64,000 bases of DNA from Anaspis maculata (lineage: Eukaryota; Arthropoda; Insecta; Coleoptera; Scraptiidae), in contig OX421966.1 in the NCBI GenBank assembly GCA_949128115.1, forward strand, positions 36,845,042 to 36,909,041, given 5' to 3'. Of this stretch, positions 35,956-47,964 are shown in pieces. The notes beneath the pieces are model-generated. The model had not been told where the DNA came from, made no database searches, and saw only the letters and a program-made list of their open reading frames with translations. Numbering within the stretch: position 1 is the stretch's first letter; every line of letters begins with the position of its first letter. The position numbers were made by a program, and so were the translations under genes.

Positions 35956-37010
35956 TACGCGGCGAGCCAGAAACCTGGAAAATTATTTTGTTTCAAAAAT
36001 GAGAGACTGTTCAGTTCCACAGAGCGTGACTGCTTAGCTGTTCTATGGGCGATGGAATCATTTATATCCTATTTGGAAAGAGCACCCTTCTCGGTTATAA
36101 CTGATCACTACATTTAAAAATGGCTCCACAATTTAAAAGACTCTACTGTAAGATTGGTCTGATGGGCCATTCGTCTACAGCAATATGATTTCCAGATTAT
36201 ACATAGAAAAGGAAGCGAAGACGTAGTACCCTATATGTTGTCTTGAAGTGTGCCAGTAGTGGAGGCCGTAGATGATAAGTTCGACGAAAACGTAGTGGGA
36301 AACCATTCCGAGGATCGGATCGGCTATTAGAAATGGAAAACCCTATAAGTAAATGCGTTAGAACGATCCATTACTAGCAGACGATAAGTACTTACGAAAG
36401 AGTTTGTACCTAAGGAACGACGTAGAGACGTCTACAACGAGGTCATGACGAACCAAAATCCGGTCACGCGGGAATTTCAAAAATCCTCCCTCCATCCACT
36501 AAGAATCAACTGTTCAGTCAACTGTTCAACTGTTTTCATCAGTGAAAACGGAAGAAAAGAAACTCTTAGGTTTGGTGTGCAGCGAACCTCCTCCAGCCTC
36601 CAGGAAAGCTATGGTTGCCCATTTCGTTGGACATTTTTGGACCTTTATCCACCAAAGGTTATGGTTACATTTTTCTCGTACTGGACAATTTCCGTAAATT
36701 TTTGCTACGTGAAATCCAACGACAGCAGTAATCTGTCAACTAGTCGAGGATCAAGTTTTCTATTATCAATTCATAAACAATGTTTTTTCTTAAAGAACCA
36801 TCGACTTAGTTTATAAGATGAAAGAACTGTGGAAAGGAAAAAATGAAACACCCGACAATCACGATGTGACAATGGAGTCCAGTTCACAGGTCACAAATTC
36901 AAGAACCTATGGCAGGGATACGGTGTGCACATATCCTTTAACCCACGGTATCACCTACAGGTCAATCCAACAAAAAGAGTGAACAGGACAATGAGGGCTT
37001 TTCAGGAAAT
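35956..37010 (+). pseudogene. Ty3/gypsy RNase H and integrase relic
   Basis: From 35956 one frame, broken by three stops, reads as gypsy RNase H: SSTERDCLAVLWAMESF, ITDHY, WLHNLKDS, LQQYDFQIIHRKG. After an unreadable gap, integrase blocks follow in shifted frames. YIFLVLDNFRKF is near 36660-36700. From 36862 an open stretch has RCDNGVQFTGHKF and FNPRYHLQVNPTKRVNRT. The second catalytic Asp of the integrase is kept in DNG, while the usual Glu in NPTE is Lys (codon 36973-36975). Frameshifts and stops make it a dead copy. Reverse transcriptase and LTRs are not seen. Confidence 0.85.
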
Positions 37011-38292
37011 TTTCTATATATCACATTTGAAAATTTGAAAACAAAATCTCTTAGCCAACTACAATCACAGTACAGTTGAACCTACTATACCTCGGTAATT
37101 CATGGAAAATTGAGCGGATTGAACCTTATGTTTTTCAGAGAAACTAGAAAAAGGTGTGAAATTATACAACTTGTTGCCTGATTGTTCTAAACAAAACCAG
37201 AAAAGGTCGAGCTACGCTACAATAGCTCGCAAATAAGTAAGTACATTAGAGATTTTTCGTCAAGCATGCATTACCACTGACCAACAAAGGTACCTTAGCT
37301 GAGTTCGTCAAAGGTCGCTGGTCGTGGGGCGGTGTTTTACTAAAATAGGCCCATATACACAAAATCAACTAAAGCTGTTTCTGTTCCAAAATCTAATTCG
37401 TCTGAAATTTAGCTCCTCGCTTCAAAAAAAGTAATAAACCACTTAAAACCAATTTTTATGCTCCGACGAAACACCGAAACTTTTTTAGAAGTTTGAATGA
37501 ATTCGTACTTCTTATTCAATTCCGCGAGCAAATATAATATTCGATTTTCATCATTTTCAATGGCTCTTACTTTCATCCTCTTGAAATCTGAGCCCCGGAT
37601 GTTTGCCATCAGGTGTCCTCTCAGGTGTCCTTCCAGGGGTAAACATGACAAGAAGGTCTAGAGGCCTACTTTCACTACTTGGGTATATCAAACAATTCCA
37701 CTGATGCTTTTAATCCATGGTCGCAGATTTTGCAAACTTTTTTCAACTCTTATGGATGTAGGAACCCAATAATTTATGACATCACGCATTTCCGTTTCTC
37801 CGACGCGATATAAATCAAAGGACCGATGTGGGAATTAGGATCTACTTGCTCCAATAAATGCAAATTAGGCGCCTAAATCACGCAGTTATTGACGTCAATT
37901 TTCCAAGTCTGTATTTTATGACATCTAGGAGGGGACGCTCGGCGAGAAACGGAAAAGAAAATACCGCCGGCGTCAGGGAAATGTTGAAAAAACTGAAACG
38001 TTGCGAGTGTATGCAGCGGCGGCAATATTAGGGTTAGGGAAATGTCGAAGGGCATCAAGATGAAATACACACCTATCTCTACATCGAAAATGTACCGCGA
38101 ACTGCGTAGGCATTTTCTATCATGCACGTCCTGAAGAGAATCTTCATGACGCAAAAATTATAGGTGATACTGCATAATGATCAAAAACATTTTTTATTGT
38201 AGAGTGCTCTACAAAGATAATTGTACTAGGTGGACCCGTGGGCTACGACCCACGCTTCTTCCGGTAGCATCTAATCTAATAAGTACCTAGTA
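37011..38292. other. no recognised feature
   Basis: Nothing beyond short, unsupported open frames. The downstream LTR of the gypsy relic would be expected here, but I cannot identify paired ends. Confidence 0.4.
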
Positions 38293-38828
38293 TGCAGGGT
38301 TATTCAAAAGTCCGGAATAAAATTCATAATTTTTGACCATATTTTTTTCGGAAAAAATCGCTCGAACAGGTCGATTTCTAAAAAGGGCAAGCCGTTTTCC
38401 CATGACACGTGTCATGATCTACCGTCAACCCCTTGACCCCTAGTCACCCTTAGTATTTTTTCAAATGGCACCCTATAGCTTGTGGGGCTCGTTGGAAAGC
38501 TTGTCAAAAACTGTATTCAGATCTATCATTGAAAATTAGATCAAACGCTTTATTATGAAGTCCTGAGGAACCCCGGGTTACTCAAAAGTCCGGGACAAAA
38601 TTCATAATTTATAACCATATTTTTTCCTGAAAAAAAAAGTCGTTTTCCCATGATACGTGTCATGATCAACCGCCAATCCCCTAGCTCCCAGCCGTTGTGA
38701 GGCTGGCATGAAACGTATCATGGAAAAACTACTTACTATTTTTAAAAATCGAAATTTCGAGCATTTTTTTCGAAAAAAATATGGTAAAAAATTATGAATT
38801 TTATTCCGGACTTTTGAATGATCCTGTA
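38293..38828. mobile_element. fold-back element with an extra internal terminus
   Basis: The left end, containing CAGGGTTATTCAAAAGTCCG, pairs with 'cggacttttgaatgatcctgta'. A third copy of the terminal motif ('ccgggttactcaaaagtccgg', 38572) lies inside. Each copy is followed by 'aaattcataatttttgaccatattttt'. A CACGTG-centred palindrome (ATGACACGTGTCAT) occurs near 38402. Confidence 0.7.
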
Positions 38829-39229
38829 CTTATCTACTTTCTACTTTACCTACTTATAGGCAGGTTGTTCCTTTGTCTTGGTAATTATTTCTGCGAGAAA
38901 CAAACGCGATGCAGAAATATATTGGTTTGGCGGGACTTGTTTTTGGCGAGATCGCTCAAGTAGCAGGACGTCTTTGGTTTTTGTCGCTTGGAAGTATCTT
39001 CTTCGGTTCTCGAGATACTGGCCATTTTTTAAAGCACCGGTATTGAGGCAATTTTTTTTTTAAATCGGTGAAATAATTTTTGAATCAAGATATTAAATGC
39101 GGACATACCAACACGACTGTTTGCATTATGCGTCGCTCACTGGTCATCAGTGCGGTTTCCACGTGAAGCAGCCCGTCGCGTAAATGTACTGATTCACATT
39201 CGGTACTCGACTTGAAAACACCTCAGTGT

Positions 39230-40380
39230 TGAAGCGAACAACACAAAATTTCATTCAAATCGGTCAAGCCACTTTTCAGATCCTCGTCAAGGGCAGCACG
39301 CGGAGGCGGCGGCAGTTTTTTCTTTTTAAAACATCCCAGGCGTTGAGGCGAATACAACAATAAAGAAATTATTCAAATCGGTCGAGTCACTCTCAAGATT
39401 TTCGTCGGGGGCGGCACGCGGAAGCGGAGGCGTTTTTCTATTTCTGAAGCATCCCAGTTTTGAGACAAACAAAACGAACAAAAATTATTCAAATCAGTCA
39501 AGCCACTCTCAAGATCCTTGTCGGGGGCGGTACGTGGAGACGCCGACGGTTTTTTCCTTTTCAAACCACCCCACTGGCACTGCAGTGTTGAGACGAATAA
39601 AACGAAACTAAAATCATTCAAATCGGTCGAGCCACCCTCAAGATCTTCGTCAGGGGCGGCACGCGAAGGTAGCGGCAGTTTTCTTTATTTTGAAGCACCC
39701 CAGTGTTGAGACGAACAAAATAAAAAAATAAAAGAAAATTATTCAAATCGGTCAAGCCACTCTCAAGATACTTGTCGGGGGCGGCACGCGGAGGCACCAG
39801 CTTTTTTTTTAAGCACCTTAGTGTTAAGGCGAGCACAAAAAAAGAAATTATCCAAATCGGTCGAGCCACTCTCAAGATACTCATCGGGGGCGGCACGCGG
39901 AGGCGGCGGCGGTTTTTCATATTTAAAGCACCCAGTGTTGAGACGGACAAAATGAACAAAAATTATTCAAATTGGTCAAGCCACTCTCAAGATCCTCGTC
40001 GGGGGCGGCACGCAGCGGCGGCGGCGGTTTTTTTCTCTTCAAACTACCCCAGTGTTGAGACGGACGAATAAAACAAAACAAAATTTTTCAAATCGGTCGA
40101 GCCACTCTCAAGATTTTCGTCGGGGGCGGCACGCGGAGGCTGCGGCAGTTTTTTCTTCTTAGGCACCCCAGTGTTGAGACAAACAAAATAAAATAAAACA
40201 AAAATTATTCATATCGGTCAAGCCACTCTCAAGATCCTTGTCGGGCCGCGTGTTTCAAGAAACTCATCGGGGGCGGCACGCGGAGGCGACGGCGGTTTTT
40301 TTTATCTTTTGAAGCACCCAAGTGTCAAGACGAGTAAAACAAAACAAAATTATCCAAATCGGTCGGGCCATTTTCGAGCT
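39230..40380. repeat. ~120-bp satellite, nine tandem units
   Basis: Units of about 112-140 bp each contain 'tattcaaatcggtcaagccac', 'gtcgggggcggcacgcggagg', a T-rich block and 'agcaccccagtgttgagacg'. Nine occurrences of the GGCGGCACGCGG core run from about 39290 to 40275. Indels shift the frame between units, so it is non-coding. Confidence 0.9.
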
Positions 40381-40411
40381 TTTGCGAAACTAGAAAACGG
40401 ATTCATTTTCA

Positions 40412-40847
40412 TACAGGGTGTTTCGGTGACCTTGCGTAATACTTCGAGGGGTGATTCTTCTCAAGAAAATAGTCGAAAAGTAGGAGTACCTAACATTTTT
40501 CCGTCAAGTGCTTCCTAGGGGAGTAACAGCCCCTCAAGGGTACCTACGCAGTAAAACAAAGTTTTCAATTATTTACTCTTATTTCAGGTGCATCCTACGA
40601 AAAAAATGCCAGAGGAATAAATTTTTTGAATTGAACGAGTCTATTGAAAATATCAAATTTGAAACTCGTACCTCTGACAATTCTTGAGCAAATTAAAATT
40701 TAATAACTTTGTAGCACTTTGCTCCTTTGAGGGGCTGTACTCCCTCAGGGAGCACTTGAGAAGACATTTTACTCTTACTTTTCGACTCATTTTTCTGAGA
40801 GGAATCACCTCCCTGAGTATTATGCACGGTTACTGAAACACGCTGTA
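40412..40847. mobile_element. fold-back element, TACAGGGTGTTTCGGTGACC ends
   Basis: The left end TACAGGGTGTTTCGGTGACC pairs with 'ggttactgaaacacgctgta'. Inner arms pair through 'gaggggtgattcttctcaaga' and 'tctgagaggaatcacctccct'. It directly follows the satellite. Confidence 0.75.
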
Positions 40848-40919
40848 TATGTAGAGATTTACAAGAGGCTGGCCCAAACGACAAAATAAATTACTAAATG
40901 TCAGTGTCACTTCACATAA

Positions 40920-42170
40920 TAGTATATTGGAAATAGAAAAAAATAGGTGCTTTGCTGGAATTAATTCAAACAAAAACGATTTTTTTACCATGGCAAGCTT
41001 ACAGTCCCTTCTTCAACATATCAAAAGTCCTCAACTCTGGGACTGCTGCAAATCAGTATACCTACGGGATGAAAGTTCATTATTTTTCTCTACTTTCTTT
41101 TTTTCTTGGAAGACTGATGACCGAAAATAACGATTTTAGGCTAGTTTGATAGGTCATAGTCTTCCAATAAACATATAAAAAATATACCACCCAGCAACTG
41201 CTGCGTATCAAGTTACAGGGTGAAAACTATTTTTCATCTTAATTTTTTTTTCTTGGTGGAACTGATCTAGATTGAAGCCGGTTTCAGTTCTTTTGCAAGC
41301 TTATAATGTCATACCGAACATATAAAAATGACACATCTCTGCATCTGCTGCTTTTCAATTTACAGGGTGAAAAGTAATTTTCACGTTTCAATTTTTTTCT
41401 TGATGAAATCGGCGCACACAACAATTGCGACTGGTTTTTCTGTAAATTTGAGGTTTCTAGTCAAACGTATCAAAATTATACATTTTCGCTACAGCTACGT
41501 TTTTATTTACAAATTTGAATGTTTGGTTGCGTTCAAAGATTTTTTGAATTTTCGATGCAATATACCCGAATATACCCAAACATTTAAATTTATTAAAAAA
41601 AAACGTGGCTGTAGCAGAAATGTATTATTTTGATATGTTTGACTAGAAATTTCAAGTTTACAGAAAAATCAGTCGCAGTTGCTATGTGCGCCAATTTCAC
41701 CAAGAAAAAAAATTGAAACGTAAAAATGACTTTTCACCCTGTAAATTGAAAAGCAGCAGTTGCAGAGATGTATCCTTTTCATATGTTCAGTATAACATTA
41801 TAAGCTTGCAAAAGAACTGGAACTGGCTTCAATCTAGATCTGTTCCACCAAGAAAAAAATTTAAAAATGAAAAATAGTTTCCACCCTGTAACTTGATACA
41901 CAGCTGTGGCTGGGTGGTATATTTTTTATATGTTTATTGGAAGACTATGGCCTATCAAACCAACCTAAAACCGTTTCTTTCAGTCATCAGTTTTCCAAGA
42001 AAGAAAGGAAGTAAGGAAAAATAATGAACTTTCACCCTGTATACTAATTTGTAGCTGTCCCAGAGTTGAGTACTTTTGATATGTTGAAGAGGGAACGGAA
42101 AGCTGGCCATGGTAAAAAAATCGTTTTTGTTTGAATTAATTCCAGCAGATATTCTATTTCCAATATACTA
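40920..42170. repeat. 1.25-kb compound palindrome with repeated CAGGGTGAAA units
   Basis: The arms (TAGTATATTGG...CCAATATACTA) pair over about 620 bp around 41550. Within the arms a ~150-bp unit starting 'acagggtgaaaa' and containing 'tttttcttggtggaa' occurs in series (41215 and 41364, with a decayed one near 41070) and inverted (near 41735, 41885 and 42033). The result is a palindrome made of tandem units. Confidence 0.75.
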
Positions 42171-42317
42171 ATACAGGTACCTAATAGCAAAATGCCAAGG
42201 AGTTTATCAAAATGCAGAGGTCACTTTGAAGTTAATTGCAGCACTTCTAACATCACTGTAAAAGGCAAAAAATCATAACACTCTGGAGTCAACAACTCAA
42301 TAAATTCTTTAAAATAA

Positions 42318-42473
42318 AGAAACTAGAAGAGTTGAAAGATCTACCCTTTGACCCTTCATAACTTAGAAAATAAGAGTCGTAGAATTTTTAAATATTTTTG
42401 GCGAGCTTCATCAAAGATTTCATATCATAGCTATCCTATTATGATTTTGACCGGCACTTTTAAATCACCTGTA
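42318..42473. repeat. dispersed repeat related to 8634-8790
   Basis: It shares 'agatctaccctttg', 'ttcataacttagaaaataagagtcg' and the end 'tcacctgta' with the copy in ALP-A intron 3. It abuts the fold-back element starting at 42474. Confidence 0.55.
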
Positions 42474-43719
42474 TACAGGGTGGTCCAGGTTTTAGTCGAC
42501 AAACTTTGCAGGCTGATAGAAGATCAAAAAAGAAGTTGACTCACCCCAAAAAGTACATATCTAAAATGCATATTAAAAAAGTTACAGGCCTTCAAAGTTG
42601 CAGAAAAAAATTGTTTATTTCTTGATAACTTTTGAACGGCTTGACCGATTTTGCTCAGATCTTGCACATATGGCCAACAAACACGTCCCCAGTGATTTCT
42701 TGGAAAAAATTCTGTCAGAATGACGCAGTGCCATAGATATGGGGGATACTAACCCTCTTACCCCCCTACTTTTTACGCCACTGGATATTTTGGAAAACCG
42801 TTAAAAGTATTGAATTCGGCGTTCAATTCTGAAGAGAAAATTGGCGTATCATTGCTACGTTTGGAGCAGCGGTTTCGGAGATATTTGTGTTTGAAGGTTC
42901 AAAAACACTGAATTACGCAAATGTTTCAAAATTCGAGCAAGCTTTGATCCATTAACTTTCAACTTTTTTTTCAATTTAAAGTTTATTGATCCATAATTTA
43001 GCTCATGAGAAATCGAAAATTGGTTGTGAAAATTCCTAATTTCAGTTACGTGACCAATGAGAAACAAAGGACTCTTGGTTCTTGTTCTTACTAAACTTCC
43101 CAACTATCAGTAAGTGAATAGGTACCTATTGAATATTTAATGATTACTGAAATTATGAATTTTCACAACCAATTTTCAATTTCTCATCAGCTAAATCATG
43201 GATCAATGAACTTTAAATTGAAAAAAAAGTTGAAAGTTAATGGGTCAAAGCTTGCTCGAATTTTGAAACATTTGCGTGATTCGGTGTTTTTGAACCTTTT
43301 AACACAAATATCTCCGAAACCGCTGCTCCAAATGTGGCAATGACACGCCAATTTTCTCTTCAGAATTGAACGCCGAATTCAATACTTTTAATGGTTTTTC
43401 AAAATATCCAGTGGCGTAGAAAGTAGGGGGGTGAGAGGGTTAGTACCCCCCCATATCTACGGCACTGCGTCATTCTGACAGAATTTTTTCCAAGATATCA
43501 CTGGGGACGTGTTTGTTAACCATATGTGCACAATTTGAGCAAAATCGGTCAAGCTGTTCAAAAGTTATCAAGAAAAAAACTTTTTTTTTCTGCAACTTTG
43601 AAGGCCTGTAACTTCTTTATTATGCATTTTAGATATGTACTTTTTGGAGTGAGTCGACTTCTTTTTTTATCCTCTATCAGCCTGCAAAGTTTGTCGACTA
43701 AAACCTGGACCACCCTGTA
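42474..43719. mobile_element. fold-back element, TACAGGGTGGTCCAGG ends
   Basis: The ends TACAGGGTGGTCCAGGTTTT and 'aaaacctggaccaccctgta' pair. The arms (~600 bp) align almost to the centre near 43120, with moderate divergence. There is no transposase. Confidence 0.85.
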
Positions 43720-45375
43720 GAGGAGAGGAGCAGCTCAGCATCGGAGCGCAAAATTCAGAATGACAGTGCGAACATAGCGGAGTACAATAGGTATCCAAGT
43801 GCAATAATAATTCATGTAACTTGCTAATAAGTAGTACCTAGGCAGTAAGTTTAAACGTTGGCCTGCCCCATGATAGGGCCGTACAACCTACAATAAAGTA
43901 GCTGACCCAGTAATCACAAAGTACGGTTTTGCCGTACCTATACGTTTTGCAAGCGTCAGAAAAAAATTGCTCATATCGGCTCTTCTCGATTCATACCTCA
44001 ATGGAAAACGCAGACAATAGTAAGAAGAAACTGTCCATAAACATAATAGATTGCGAACCGATAATACGTTTGCTGGCTCATCGTTGTTGAAAGAATGTCT
44101 GATAATTTCCAGTCGAAATGACAGCGTTTCCCTTTTGTCTCATGTTTTTTTCTGACCATTACATGCTGCTTTTGTGGGTCGAACTGAACTCGTGAAAACG
44201 TCTGAACAAAACAAAAACAAAATTCCACCCCCACGCGCGTTCTTTATAACAATTATTATGCATGCATCAATCGTCACAGGGAAGTGACGGTAATAAACAC
44301 CCTTCCCTCCGGCCTCTATCTCGCTCGTCCACAAACATCATAATAATATGCGATCATCACCACGATGCGGCTTTTGCGCTCCTGAAACATTCCTCCGCTG
44401 AAACTGGAAACTGGAACGAAAACGGAGCTCCACGCCACGCATATCGTTCAGTAATTGCTGTAACTTTCGAAAGCTCGGTTTGACAGCAGCGCGGAAAATG
44501 GTAACGGTAAAGTTCGCATTCGGCGTGTGATTTTGTCGCGCTGAAAAGGTTTCTCTTTCAAGGACAAATTTGGTGATTTTCAGGATCAGTCTCATCTGTT
44601 TATTTCAGATTAAAATGTAAGTAAGTGCAATCCCATGTAAAGAAAATGTAATTAAGTATTAAGTAAGTATAATAAAAACCCTCGTGAAAACCACGAGCTT
44701 TTAGGACGAGCACAATGATAAGACGTGGACATCAAAGCGCCGGTAATGTTGTTGAAAACTGGCTGAAAACCTAAGAAATTTTCGAGATCGGACTCTGGTT
44801 TTTACGAAACTTTTATTAAATAACGGTTAAAGTGGGTCAAACACGTTTATTTCGTTTTTAAATATTCAACATGGCGATATAGGCAACTGCGCAACTTTTT
44901 TATACTATACCTTCGCAACTTTGTATTTCTTCCTGTTTCCGAGATTGCTTCCACCCTGTAGTCTCAATCGCAAATCTAGTTGCGGGAATTTTGAGACGAC
45001 GAGACGGTTCTACTGTAATAATGTTTCGCTTAAAAGTCATGAAAAAGCAAAAACCGAAGTACCTTAACTTACATAGTTGGACAGGTTGATCACGCGAGAA
45101 TCCCCCCCCCCCCGGGGGGAAGGGAATGGAAAAGTTTTTTCCGTTTCAAATTATCTCAAACAGGGAACTTTCAATATGAGTGGGAGGCACTCATACTGAA
45201 GGAGTTCCCTGTGAGATAATTTGAAAATGAAAAAACATTTCCTGAACAATTTTTTCATAGATTTCAAAATTGGAAAACTGAAATAACTATTTCACAACCT
45301 ATAGTTTAGTCTCACAAAAAACTTTTTTTGTTGACGCGACACCCTGTACCTATATTCGAATAGCAGTCGATGTAG
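43720..45375. other. no recognised gene
   Basis: Includes a short C11/G6 run (near 45103-45119) and a slightly richer segment at 44250-44600 with unsupported open frames. No transposon ends or exons are recognised. Confidence 0.4.
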
Positions 45376-46466
45376 TTTTTAGCGCACTTTCCCAAAAAAA
45401 TGGGAAAAAGGCGCTTTCAGCTTCACTTTGTCCGTCCGTCCGTCCGTCCGTCTGTACCCAGGATAGCTCCCCAGGGAAAAAAGATATCGATGTAGTGTAA
45501 ACGCTGATCAATAGTAGATTATGTCAAGAATATCAAGTTAACTTTTGGTTTTTTGGTACTTTGTCGCCATCTTTGATCCGCCATTTTGCATTTCTCTAAA
45601 AGTGATACGATTGGAATGAAATTTGCAAGCAATGTAAATCACATCAAAATCCATCCAATTTTTGACAATTGATGCCCCGCCGCCATCTTGTATTCTCCAT
45701 ATTGAACATATGTTTCAAAGTGATATAACTAGGAGGATTTTGCATCAACGAAAAAAGTCATTGATGTGGTGCAAACGCCAACCGAATGCGTACGTGTCCA
45801 TCATATGAAGTTGACCAATGATTTTTGTCATTTGGTCGCCATTTTTGATCCGCCATTTTGAATTTCTTTGCAAGTCGTCCGATTTGAGTGAAATTTGCAG
45901 GCGATATGAACTCTATTAAGATACATTCAATTTTTGACAATTGATGCCCCGCCGCCATCTTGTATTATCCATATTGGTTAAGTTTTAAATTGATAGAACT
46001 AGGAAAATTATGCCTCAACGAAAAAAAAAATCGATGTGGTGCAAACGCCAATCAAATGCGTACGTGTCCACCATGTGAAGTTTTTCAATGATTTTTGTCA
46101 TTTGTCTGCCATCTTTGATCCGCCATTTTGAATTCCTCTGCAAGTGGTCCGATTTGAGTGAAATTCATGAGTGATTTTCATGGAGCTGGGAACTTACTCA
46201 CCCTTGTTTCGTATGATCATTCTTATTTTCTGCCATCTTGGCTGCCATATTGACATCTCTTATTAGTGGAACTATTTCCATGAAACTTGGAACTTATCCT
46301 TGTCTAATACGATCATTCTGATTTTCAAGCCAAATTTCATGATTCTGCCGCTATTTTGCCCGTCATATTGAAATTTTTGCTCAAATAACGGTCGAATTCT
46401 AATTAACATCTTGCCTTCAGGAATCCTTTAAAAATGAAGTGCACTACTGAGACTCATTCGCTTGTT
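45376..46466 (+). mobile_element. Helentron-like element, copy 2
   Basis: It starts TTTTTAGCGCACTTTCCC, whose hairpin partner TGGGAAAAAGGCGCT follows at once. (GTCC)n at 45429-45453 and ~140-280 bp units ('gccgccatcttgtattctccatatt', 'cgccattttgaatttctttgcaag') come next. It ends GAAGTGCACTACTGAGACTC with CTTGTT. The 3' hairpin present in copy 1 appears deleted. About 1.1 kb. Confidence 0.6.
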
Positions 46467-47580
46467 TTTTTTCGGTAAGCTGCAAAGTTTTGCCATTTTT
46501 ATTTTTGTCTTGACAAGTCCAACCCAAGTGTCAACGACAGCAATCAAAGAAAGCTGGGCACAACAACTGTCACTTTCTTCGCATATCATATGCACGGGAA
46601 GTGAGCCATTACATACCGGGTAGATGACTGTTGATGTTGCGGGATCAAACTCAAACGTTTGGTCCATGCGGACCGGAGGAGTCCACTCCGTGCAACAACC
46701 GCATTCAAACTTGAATACTGTGCGAAGGGAACATACAAGTGAACGAGAACAAGTGCATCGTACAAATCGTGTAATTCACACACGGAAAATAAATGAACTG
46801 GGAACACAATCACAATAACGCCCGCTGGGCCAGGTACAAGATACGAGAAGTGAAGCTTCTCGTTTCGAGACACAAACAATATTGGCAGAAGGCCGCTTAC
46901 AAACTAAACCGGAAAGAGTTGAAGTCTCTCTCAAGTGAAGACGGGACATAAGGCCACCGCAATATAACAATTAAATTCAAATCGCAACGTGTCGGATCCA
47001 CATAACTTCTATCTTTCTCGCAAGTAGAAGAAAAATGGAAAAGGACTTCCCTGTGGCCGACGTGCGTTGCCAAAGTTCTGGCGTCTTCATTCCTGCCGCT
47101 CCCACCAGGCCACCGAACCTCCGACGGATGTTCCTGGCGTCGGCCCGTGGCTCTCGGAATTTCTGCTAGCTCAGCCGGAAAGTTGTCGGTAATTCAAAAT
47201 AACAGGGCGCCCAGGCCTGACGTAGCTTAAGCCGACGCCTGGTGATATTGGCCTGCGGAACTATTCAACCATCAGGGCCGAGGACCTGGAAGGACAGACA
47301 ACAGAAACGGATCAGCACATACACAAGGCGTGGCAAAATGGAGGATAAATAGCACTGACGGTATCCAAGGCGGCTATCTGGCACATTTCAGTAGCGAGGC
47401 TAGCAATTATACATAAATTCAACACTAGAACAAGCAAAAATACGGTCGCGTGTCAGCTCCGGTCTTTCTAGGCTATGGCGTTTGACAGTCCGTCAACCGG
47501 ACGCCTTGTGACGTCGCGAATCTCACTCTTATTGACTCGAGCGTTCACCAGCTCTCCGAATTCTTGCCAAAGCGGGAAGT

Positions 47581-47964
47581 TTGGCCCATCGATACATGAT
47601 AAAACCACTTAACTTTGATTTGGTAGCCGACGATGCAAGTGGTGGCGTAAGTTCGGCAGCGAGCACGGCTGGCGGTGGAAACTCCAGCGGCGGTAGATCC
47701 TGGAAAATAGCGATAGCCTGCGGTGGTGGAACGTGGAAAATAGCGATGGCCGGCGGCAGTGGGAGCTCCAGCAGCGGTGAATTGTGGAAAATAGCGATAG
47801 CCGGCGGCGGTGGAAACTCCAGCGGCGGTGAATCGCGGAAAACAGCGATGGCCGGCGGCGGTGGAAACTCCAGCGGCGGTGGATTGTGGGAAATAGCGAT
47901 AGCCGGCAACAACGGTGGAAACTTCAGCGGCGGTGGATCGCGGGAAATACAGGGTGATTCATGA
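47581..47964. repeat. Gly-rich/Pro-rich minisatellite, ~57-bp units
   Basis: About six units near 'gccggcggcggtggaaactccagcggcggtgaatcgcggaaaatagcgat' keep an open frame on both strands. The plus strand reads GGGGNSSGG repeats and the minus strand reads PPLEFPPPPAIAIF repeats. Dual openness follows from the unit length being a multiple of three and does not prove a protein. The array is interrupted at 47948 and one further unit appears at 50380-50430. Confidence 0.75.

Noticed and set aside
39230..40380. Regularly spaced repeats as a possible CRISPR array
   Set aside because: Units are contiguous ~120-bp satellites in a eukaryotic genome, without conserved short repeats and unique spacers.
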